Positions 1-5,085 of a stretch of 5,085 bases of DNA are shown here, piece by piece (position 1 is the first letter of the stretch; each line of letters begins with the position of its first letter). A model generated the notes under the pieces. That model was not told the DNA's origin and searched no databases. It was given only the letters and a program-made list of their open reading frames with translations. Made by a program: the position numbers and the translations under genes. This DNA comes from Bacteroidia bacterium. GTDB lineage: Bacteria > Bacteroidota > Bacteroidia > Bacteroidales > Azobacteroidaceae. Location: the NCBI GenBank assembly GCA_026000155.1, contig BNYG01000081.1:1-5085 (forward strand), given 5' to 3'.

Positions 1-14
1 TATAAGGGTGAATA

Positions 15-1289
15 TTAATTGGTTGGTCCCGGTTTCGAGCGCATGCGCCCATTGAGGATATAATAATTTTCCAATTGCCGGTTCATAATGGCTTCTCCGG
101 CTCCTACTTCTAAGAACGTGGGACCTTGATCGGCTCCGAATCCGCCCAAAGCAGCCGATTTGATGTCCGGTACGTATGTCGGCCACCAACCGCCATTCGA
201 AACATATCCGAAGAAAAACGGAGTAGCTTCTTCTTTTAAATCGTCTTTCCAATCCAGTTGGAATTTAATAAACGGTTCGCCGGGGAAAGTGGCAATGGCG
301 ATTTTGCTGTTCAGATAAAGCGTAGCAAAACGAACCGAATAATGTTTATCCTTTTCAAAACGTCCGGTGAAAGCCAGCGAATCGGTTTTTACTTTCACAC
401 TGGGTATTTCTTCCGGATCGTAACGCAGACTTTTAGCTAATTTGACCGCTTCGATGGAAAGTAATTTTCCCATGCGTTCAATTAAATTATAATCCGTCTC
501 GCGGGGATCATCGGGACCTTTTCTGCCCGGATCCTTGAACATGGGTGCAATATTGCCGGCGCCGCCATTGATAAACAGGCAATTGATTTTTTTGTCGTAA
601 GCGTCTTCGGTCAACCGGGTGGCTACGCCTGCCCAATCGGCCGAAACTTTATGGTTTGCCCACACGGCATCGGTATGACAAGCGTAATTCATGACCAAAA
701 CGCGGGTATTGCCGCCGGTGTCTTCCACTTTAATGATACCCACAGCCGGGTCCACAGGACCAAAAGGCCGGCGTTCGGTGTTGATGGAGAGGTAATGGTC
801 GTCATACGTCCAAATTTCACGCGCCCATCCGTCATCACGAACAACCAAGCGGTTGAAGCATATTTGCGGAAACGAACGGAATCCGGCGGAAATACGTGCA
901 TCAAACATATCTTTGGAAGCCAAATCAATGGATTCCGTAACCCGGTCTTCAAACCATTGGGGAAAATCGCGCGGTTCCACGCCCGAATGGGTGTGCGATG
1001 CGCAATAGAAAATTTCCTGCAGGTTATACTTCTTTTTGAGCGTTTCGGACAATTTATCGTTTACGTAACTGATAACGTCCATCGAAACAAATGCCACGCG
1101 GTTTCCATCCACATCCAAGATGAGGCTGCGCGCATACAAGGGATCATGCACTGGTTTTTTCGGCTCGGCGGGAGTCAAATTTACTTTAGCTGTTCCGGCT
1201 TTCAATTGACCGGCGGCAAATGCCGTATTTCCCGAAAGGGAAAAGCAATACGACAAAAGGAGAATCATACAAAATTTCGTTGTTTTCAT
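15..1289 (-). CDS. Secreted neutral/alkaline ceramidase-like hydrolase (short form, altered catalytic loop)
   Basis: Encodes 424 residues ending at a TAA stop. The chosen ATG (1289) gives a normal signal peptide: Lys at 2 and 6, a hydrophobic core, and an AFA|A cleavage site near residue 25, so the protein should be exported. The mature part matches the neutral/alkaline ceramidase N-terminal domain family: DPLYARSLIL near residues 49-58, the metal motif SHTHSG (His99, His101), NYACHTDA (His205), FPGEP (Glu338) and PTYVP (Tyr372). These correspond to the two-His, His, Glu, Tyr zinc site of characterised ceramidases. Where those enzymes have a GDVSP-type loop with the catalytic Ser, this protein has GNIAP (245-249), so Ser is replaced by Ala and Asp by Asn. 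It also lacks the C-terminal domain of full ceramidases (about 650-700 residues). Family membership is well supported, but true ceramidase activity is doubtful. It lies 65 bp after the GH38 gene on the same strand, probably in one operon. An in-frame ATG at 1361 would add 24 hydrophobic residues and is less likely. Confidence 0.85.
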   Translation of the reverse strand: MKTTKFCMILLLSYCFSLSGNTAFAAGQLKAGTAKVNLTPAEPKKPVHDPLYARSLILDVDGNRVAFVSMDVISYVNDKLSETLKKKYNLQEIFYCASHTHSGVEPRDFPQWFEDRVTESIDLASKDMFDARISAGFRSFPQICFNRLVVRDDGWAREIWTYDDHYLSINTERRPFGPVDPAVGIIKVEDTGGNTRVLVMNYACHTDAVWANHKVSADWAGVATRLTEDAYDKKINCLFINGGAGNIAPMFKDPGRKGPDDPRETDYNLIERMGKLLSIEAVKLAKSLRYDPEEIPSVKVKTDSLAFTGRFEKDKHYSVRFATLYLNSKIAIATFPGEPFIKFQLDWKDDLKEEATPFFFGYVSNGGWWPTYVPDIKSAALGGFGADQGPTFLEVGAGEAIMNRQLENYYILNGRMRSKPGPTN

Positions 1290-1321
1290 GTATATTATGA
1301 TAAAAATGAATATATTCAGGA

Positions 1322-1329
1322 CAAAAGTA
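1322..1329 (-). promoter_or_regulatory. Possible internal -7 promoter element for the ceramidase-like gene
   Basis: On the minus strand this reads TACTTTTG, matching the Bacteroidota -7 consensus TAnnTTTG. Its G is 33 bases from the A of the chosen ATG (1289), exactly the distance seen for the proximal element of the mannosidase gene. No clear -33 TTTG is visible upstream. It could give extra transcription of the second gene beyond read-through from the mannosidase. A single 8-base degenerate match in AT-rich DNA is weak evidence on its own. Confidence 0.35.
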
Positions 1330-1354
1330 AGAAGAATAATGGAAAAAATACCAT

Positions 1355-4300
1355 TTACCATGCACTTCTTTCATTTCTGTCCCTGAAATTGGTAATCGCT
1401 TCCGAAGTATATTCTACCGGCTTGGTGATATACGGAAGCCGCCGCATTTCCGCAGCCGCCTGCGTGTCTCCATTTGGATTAGCACTCAATGTGGCTGCAA
1501 AAAGAGCGATACCGGCATCATTCGGCAAAACAAGCATGCGTGCATTTTTATCAATCGGAATACAAACTTTATACAAGTAAGTGAAATTATAGGAATCGTT
1601 GCCTTTTCTTGCACTGTGCTTGTGATTGGATATATGGGCAATCGAGCCTTCTTTAATATAGCCTTCGCTTTCGCCCAGCCAGCCCCATTGACCGTAAAAT
1701 CCGGAATAATACGATACTTTCGCCGGATATTCCTTACCATCGACTGTGAAAACCGTTTGACGGTCGCCGATAGAAGAAGTGACCAGCAAATACAATTTGT
1801 CGGCTCCGTGATTGGGCGGCAACAGAATGGTATCGCCTTTGGCCCGGATGTAATTGAATATCGAGGGATCGTTGTTCATTTTGAATTGAATACCGTCGGA
1901 ATGGATAACATCCGGAATCAGTTCGGCTGCAAAAGAATTTCCTTGTTGGTCGAAATGACCTGTTTTGCTGAAGGCATCGGAAGTCATGGCCAAGTTCGCA
2001 TATTTCAAATCCACAAAGGTATTGGTGGGCGCCGACAACACGTTTTTATTTTTGAGTTTCACGCTGAAAGTCCGGGGTTGAAACGCTTTACCGCTGAAAC
2101 TGATTTTATTGCCGGCAAACTGCACATCGCCAATCACTTCTTCAATACCGTTCAATTCGCGGGCGCTTTCAATCGGCGAAGCAAATTCCAATTGGGCATC
2201 GGTGTAATTTGCCCCGTTGATTTCGTTGATACGAACCACATAATTATTGCCGTCTTCCGCTTTCTTGATGGCTTTGATAGCAATTTGCGGCGTACTGGTT
2301 TTAGCCAAAGAGAATGAACTGCCTAAGGTTCCGGCATGTTTGGGCGTAATGAACGGAATCAAAGGCTGATTGAACGCTTCGGCTTTCCATGCTGTCTGCG
2401 CATTGACAGCTGTGGAAGGGTGACCGACTATCGCATAGCGGAACGAATGATGTCCGTGATCCTGATGTCCTTGGTAAGGAAAACTACGCGGACCCGGGTC
2501 CGGTGTGTGAATCAAAGTCAAACGAATCGTATTATCGTCCGGTTTATCCCAGCCGTATTTGGAGTCGTTCAGAATGGAAATGCCGTAACTGCCGTCATTC
2601 GCGGTCAAGTCTGCCCATTGGTGTCCCAACACTTCAAAAGCCGTTGAATCATTGCTTCCGCGTTGTACATAACCCAGACCCAAATCGTAAGACGCTTTTT
2701 CGCCCGACAAGGTGGTTGGAAATTCCGCTTTCAGCAAAGCATTCCTTGCTCCCCAATCCAGTTCATTGGCTATGTCGATGCGGTCGTCCATAGCGCCATT
2801 GGTCAGCGTGATGTATTGGACAAAGCGGGTGGAATCGCCATACGTCCGTTCTACCCGAAGCGAAGCGCGCAACGGACCTGCTTCGGCAACCGAAACGCGA
2901 ACATTGTCGGTAATCGACACGCTCGGTCCGTCAATGGTTTTTTTGAAAATTTCCCAAGCGGGATAACTTGTTGAAACATTGTCGGTCAGTATCATGAGGC
3001 GGAAAGATTTACCAGCTTTTACCAATTCCCGGTTTTCGCGTTTGTCGATTAAAGAACCGATATCGCCGTTTTTGTCCAAAGTGATTTTATAGATGGCATT
3101 TTCAATGGTATTGCCCGAAGCTTTCAACGTTTTGTTTGCCGGAGCGGATCCTGCCGTCACATCATAAACGGAAAAGCTGACCGGATCGACTTGAGCGGAA
3201 AAAAGAATTTGAGCCGTGCCGTTGTCCCACGATACCAGTTGAGCAGGAACCGTTTTTCCATTCGGAGCGGTTACTTTAATTCCTTGAGGCTGTTTATCAA
3301 ATTTCACATTTGCCGTCACATAATCGGTACGGCTGTAAGCTACCGGATTATACACTACCACCGGAGTGCCTTTCACGCGGGTGTTGAGCGCACGGCTCAC
3401 AGCGCCGGCAGCAGTCGTTATGACATCCGCAAAACGGGTTTGTGCAATCAGTTCGTCGTTCCATGAAAAAGTGTAGCTGCGGGGAATACTGGTTCCGGTA
3501 ATATCATCGTGAAATTGATGCCAAAGGAAACGTTGCCAGTTTTCGCGAAGTTCATCAGCCGGATACTCCACTCCTCCCAACACTTCAGCCGCTACGGAAG
3601 CGCGTTCGGCCGCATCGGCTAATTGTTCGTTCCGCCGGTTAAACAGTTTCATGGCCGCCTGCGAAGTATAACATCCCACGCCGTGAACGTCCATCAGTAA
3701 TTCACCGTCATACACTTCCAATTCCGGATGTTTGTCGAAAGGAAGATAATCTTCATACAGCTGGCTGGCGCGGGCGCCGATCACTTGAATAGGTCCATCA
3801 CCGGTAAGACTTTTTTCTACCGAATAAACCGAAGGCAAAGTCGGGGAACCGCCCCGGTCGCCTACGCCGTAATAGCTGTAAGCCGTATTATTGGGGCCTA
3901 ATTTGGCGCGGTCGATGATCCGCTGATTGGTATCCACGTCATCGTAATAATAGGCAGTGCCGTAACCGCCGGCATCCAATACCGCCATAATGCGCGCTCC
4001 GTCAAGCCCTTGCCATAAACCGATTTTGAAAGGCATTTTTCCTTTTTCCCCAAAAAACTGGGCTTTCCGCCATTGGAGTTTTTGGGTAGAAAAACCGATT
4101 AAACCGGAATGTGCGGCAATGGTAGGCAGCGTGTATCCGAAACCGAAGCAATCGGGAAGATAAATATCGTTGGTTTTTAAACCGAACTCTTTTTTGTAAA
4201 ACTCCTGACCCAGCAAGATGTTGCGAAAAAACGATTCGGGGGAAGGTAAATTCGGGTCGGTGGCGTCCCAGGTACTTCCGGTTACATTCCAGCGCTTTTG

Positions 4301-4585
4301 CTTGATGTATTCCTTTACTTTCGCATAATCCTCCGGATAATATTCTTTCATCCAATTGTATTTCATAGCTCCTTCAAAATTAAATACATAGTGGGGAAAG
4401 TGTTCAAAAAGCCAGAAATTCTGCACCATAGTAGAATATAGATAATCGTCAATCGACTCCCTTACATCCCAGTTCCATTGCGTATCGAAATGGGCGGTAG
4501 ATACCAGATACGCTTTGTATTCTTTTTGCCCGTGTACCGGGATAAAAAATAAAAGCATCAGCAAACAAAAAAGATTCTTTTTCAT
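1355..4585 (-). CDS. Secreted GH38 alpha-mannosidase
   Basis: Encodes 1076 residues (ATG to TAA). A signal peptide covers about residues 1-19 (two Lys, then a Leu/Phe-rich core, cleavage near VHG|Q), so the enzyme is exported to the periplasm or cell surface. The catalytic domain (about 24-385) carries family 38 hallmarks: AHFDTQW with metal ligands His32 and Asp34, LPDCFGFG with the presumed nucleophile and metal ligand Asp145, GVGDRGGSP (240-248), the helical middle-domain motif HGVGCYTSQAAMKLFNRR (301-318), and WHQFHDDITGTS (355-366) with His359 as the fourth metal ligand. Beta-sandwich domains typical of GH38 C-termini follow (about 400-840, including DKNGDIGSLIDK at 504-515). A further beta-rich segment (about 850-1035) may be a carbohydrate-binding module, which is inference. 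The family hydrolyses terminal alpha-linked mannose, commonly from N-glycan-type substrates, with retention of configuration and a divalent metal. All key residues are present, so it should be active; the linkage preference cannot be read from the sequence. No Shine-Dalgarno sequence precedes the start, as is usual in Bacteroidota. Confidence 0.93.
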   Translation of the reverse strand: MKKNLFCLLMLLFFIPVHGQKEYKAYLVSTAHFDTQWNWDVRESIDDYLYSTMVQNFWLFEHFPHYVFNFEGAMKYNWMKEYYPEDYAKVKEYIKQKRWNVTGSTWDATDPNLPSPESFFRNILLGQEFYKKEFGLKTNDIYLPDCFGFGYTLPTIAAHSGLIGFSTQKLQWRKAQFFGEKGKMPFKIGLWQGLDGARIMAVLDAGGYGTAYYYDDVDTNQRIIDRAKLGPNNTAYSYYGVGDRGGSPTLPSVYSVEKSLTGDGPIQVIGARASQLYEDYLPFDKHPELEVYDGELLMDVHGVGCYTSQAAMKLFNRRNEQLADAAERASVAAEVLGGVEYPADELRENWQRFLWHQFHDDITGTSIPRSYTFSWNDELIAQTRFADVITTAAGAVSRALNTRVKGTPVVVYNPVAYSRTDYVTANVKFDKQPQGIKVTAPNGKTVPAQLVSWDNGTAQILFSAQVDPVSFSVYDVTAGSAPANKTLKASGNTIENAIYKITLDKNGDIGSLIDKRENRELVKAGKSFRLMILTDNVSTSYPAWEIFKKTIDGPSVSITDNVRVSVAEAGPLRASLRVERTYGDSTRFVQYITLTNGAMDDRIDIANELDWGARNALLKAEFPTTLSGEKASYDLGLGYVQRGSNDSTAFEVLGHQWADLTANDGSYGISILNDSKYGWDKPDDNTIRLTLIHTPDPGPRSFPYQGHQDHGHHSFRYAIVGHPSTAVNAQTAWKAEAFNQPLIPFITPKHAGTLGSSFSLAKTSTPQIAIKAIKKAEDGNNYVVRINEINGANYTDAQLEFASPIESARELNGIEEVIGDVQFAGNKISFSGKAFQPRTFSVKLKNKNVLSAPTNTFVDLKYANLAMTSDAFSKTGHFDQQGNSFAAELIPDVIHSDGIQFKMNNDPSIFNYIRAKGDTILLPPNHGADKLYLLVTSSIGDRQTVFTVDGKEYPAKVSYYSGFYGQWGWLGESEGYIKEGSIAHISNHKHSARKGNDSYNFTYLYKVCIPIDKNARMLVLPNDAGIALFAATLSANPNGDTQAAAEMRRLPYITKPVEYTSEAITNFRDRNERSAW

Positions 4586-4616
4586 GGATATAATGTTATT
4601 TAAAGTATTTTAAGAC

Positions 4617-4643
4617 ACAAATATAATGTGACAAATATAATGT
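4617..4643 (-). promoter_or_regulatory. Duplicated -7-type promoter element of the mannosidase gene within a 13-bp direct repeat
   Basis: ACAAATATAATGT is present twice (4617-4629 and 4631-4643), separated by one base. Read on the minus strand, each copy contains TATATTTG (4625-4618 and 4639-4632), which fits the Bacteroidota sigma-ABfr -7 consensus TAnnTTTG. The expected -33 TTTG/TTG about 20 bases upstream is not evident for either copy. The G of the proximal copy is 33 bases from the A of the mannosidase ATG, which predicts a leader of about 25-30 bases; the distal copy would start about 14 bases earlier. Confidence 0.55.
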
Positions 4644-4648
4644 TTCGG

Positions 4649-4670
4649 TTAATAAATGTATTAATAAATG
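4649..4670. repeat. 10-bp direct repeat upstream of the mannosidase promoter elements
   Basis: TTAATAAATG occurs at 4649-4658 and again at 4661-4670, a 12-bp period with TA between the copies. It sits immediately upstream of the paired promoter elements, a plausible position for a regulator-binding site, though AT-rich repeats also arise by chance. Confidence 0.5.
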
Positions 4671-4672
4671 CA

Positions 4673-4699
4673 TAAAGACACCCAAATTGAGTGTCTTTA
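4673..4699 (-). terminator. Hairpin, probable terminator of the Rpn-family transcript
   Basis: TAAAGACAC (4673-4681) and GTGTCTTTA (4691-4699) form a perfect 9-bp stem around a 9-base loop. On the minus strand the stem ends in CTTTA and runs into the AT-rich stretch TGCATTTATTAATAC, a weak U-rich tail. It lies 115 bp after the Rpn stop codon and upstream of the mannosidase promoter elements, the right place to separate the two transcription units. The tail is not a clean T-run, so terminator function is only likely. Confidence 0.45.
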
Positions 4700-4732
4700 C
4701 AACAATAATTTAGCGTTCTTCCTTTTTCTGTC

Positions 4733-4752
4733 ATTGCGGGTTGACTCGCAAT
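4733..4752. repeat. Short GC-rich palindrome (REP-like hairpin)
   Basis: ATTGCGGG (4733-4740) can pair with CTCGCAAT (4745-4752) around a TTGA tetraloop. This gives eight pairs in plus-strand RNA, one of them G-U; on the minus strand the same position is an A-C mismatch. It stands out as GC-rich in an AT-rich spacer and has no T-run on either side. It resembles ATTGCGGG-CTTGA-CCCGCAAT palindromes that I recall being scattered through many bacterial genomes, with one base missing from the loop region. That resemblance is from memory and not verified. Confidence 0.45.
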
Positions 4753-4759
4753 CCCTCAT

Positions 4760-4789
4760 AATCGTTAAACGCTCTATCGCAAAACGATT
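4760..4789. repeat. Inverted repeat, 7-bp arms, just downstream of the Rpn-family gene
   Basis: AATCGTT at 4760-4766 is the reverse complement of AACGATT at 4783-4789, with a 16-base spacer. It begins 24 bp after the Rpn stop codon. No T-run follows on the minus strand, so it is not a standard intrinsic terminator. It may be chance or part of the 3' end structure of that transcript. Confidence 0.4.
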
Positions 4790-4813
4790 CTATTATTGTA
4801 GAAAATTCCGGTT

Positions 4814-5085
4814 TTACATTATTTCTATTAATTGTTCCGGCGTGAGTCCGGTCAATTTTGCGACCAATTCAATCGGCATCTTCTGCTGAAAACAGTTTTT
4901 GGCTATCTCAAAAGATTTAGCCATTTCGCCTTTTTGGATACCTTTTTGGATACCTTTTTTGATACCTTTTTTGATACCCACTTCAATACCTTCGTCCATG
5001 CCTTTTCCAAATCCTTCATCGCGGGCGCAATTCATGATATTGTTCCAATCATTTTCGGGAGGATAACGTCTAATATACAGGTCCA
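4814..5085 (-). CDS. Rpn-family recombination-promoting nuclease / PD-(D/E)XK transposase-like protein, C-terminal part
   Basis: This reading frame runs in from the right edge without a start. The 89 visible residues begin DLYIRRYPPENDWNNI and end at a TAA stop (4814-4816). The internal ATG at 5035 is not a credible start, because the frame continues upstream with ordinary coding sequence. A Gly-rich stretch follows with Gly every fourth residue (EGFG KGMD EGIE VGIK KGIK KGIQ KGIQ KGEM). The last 30 residues form a small helical region containing MPIELVAKLTGLTPEQL, a likely helix-turn-helix-like tail. A charged G-I-K-K repeat plus a terminal 'AxxTGLTxEQ' helix pair is typical of Rpn (YhgA-like, Transposase_31-related) proteins of Bacteroidales. 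These have an N-terminal PD-(D/E)XK nuclease domain, which lies outside this window. The E. coli relatives cleave DNA and stimulate RecA-independent recombination. Whether this copy is intact cannot be judged here. It shares a strand with the mannosidase but is separated from it by 228 bp with hairpins, so it is probably a separate unit. Confidence 0.75.
   Translation of the reverse strand, partial: DLYIRRYPPENDWNNIMNCARDEGFGKGMDEGIEVGIKKGIKKGIQKGIQKGEMAKSFEIAKNCFQQKMPIELVAKLTGLTPEQLIEIM
4929..4976 (-). repeat. 12-bp tandem repeat inside the Rpn-family gene (4 near-identical units, degenerate beyond)
   Basis: On the plus strand, cctttttggata occurs twice (4929-4952) and ccttttttgata twice (4953-4976). 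The two types differ by one base, which switches a Gln codon to Lys on the coding strand. The period continues in degenerate form to about 5024 (units starting at 4977, 4989, 5001 and 5013). Each unit encodes one Gly-Ile-Gln/Lys-Lys tetrapeptide, so gain or loss of units would keep the frame. Confidence 0.9.

Noticed and set aside
651..1580. 309-codon open frame on the plus strand
   Set aside because: It lies antisense to the ceramidase-like gene and the end of the mannosidase, both well supported by motifs. It has no recognisable domain and crosses the gene boundary, so it is a shadow frame.
1616..2317. 233-codon open frame on the plus strand
   Set aside because: Entirely antisense to the mannosidase C-terminal region, with no family motif or plausible start context.
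4002..4355. 117-codon minus-strand frame inside the mannosidase gene
   Set aside because: It overlaps the catalytic domain of GH38 in another frame; the GH38 motifs fix the true frame.
4760..4789. Intrinsic terminator directly after the Rpn gene
   Set aside because: The stem is only 7 bp with a 16-base loop and no U-tract; the 4673-4699 hairpin is a better candidate.
4668..4889. 73-codon plus-strand frame over the spacer and Rpn tail
   Set aside because: It runs through hairpins and is antisense to the Rpn coding end; no domain is recognised and its composition looks non-coding.
4929..5024. Repeat array as a CRISPR
   Set aside because: Units are 12 bp, contiguous without spacers, and encode a tetrapeptide repeat in a real reading frame.
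4814..5035. A complete 73-residue small protein starting at 5035
   Set aside because: The frame stays open to the window edge with coding-like sequence (DLYIRRYPPENDWNNI), so this is the tail of a longer Rpn-family protein.

Overview
The window looks like a piece of a Bacteroidota chromosome, most likely order Bacteroidales. The evidence is AT-rich spacers without Shine-Dalgarno sequences, TAnnTTTG-type promoter elements at a fixed distance from start codons, long secreted glycan-active enzymes, and an Rpn-type protein tail built of Gly-Ile-Lys-Lys repeats. I cannot name a genus. All recognisable genes are on the minus strand, so transcription runs from right to left.

Right edge (4814-5085): the C-terminal 89 residues of an Rpn-family (PD-(D/E)XK nuclease / transposase-like) protein, cut by the window end. 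Its coding sequence contains a 12-bp tandem repeat. The 228-bp spacer 4586-4813 holds three hairpin-forming inverted repeats (4760-4789, 4733-4752, 4673-4699). These are followed by two pairs of direct repeats (4649-4670 and 4617-4643), the second of which carries two TAnnTTTG promoter elements for the next gene.

Centre (1355-4585): a complete 1076-residue secreted glycoside hydrolase family 38 alpha-mannosidase. Left (15-1289): a complete 424-residue secreted protein of the neutral/alkaline non-lysosomal ceramidase N-terminal-domain family, 65 bp downstream of the mannosidase. It is probably in the same transcription unit, with a possible extra promoter element in the gap. It keeps the apparent zinc-site residues but lacks the canonical catalytic serine loop and the C-terminal domain.

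Both enzymes carry signal peptides, so together they look like a small export-dependent degradation unit. The mannosidase would trim alpha-mannose from a glycoconjugate, and the ceramidase-like protein would hydrolyse an unknown (perhaps amide) bond. A joint substrate is inference. I found no RNA genes, CRISPR array, complete insertion sequence or replication origin. The window does not show an obviously new multi-gene system. The most unusual items are the altered active-site loop of the ceramidase-like protein and the repeat-rich spacer next to the Rpn gene.
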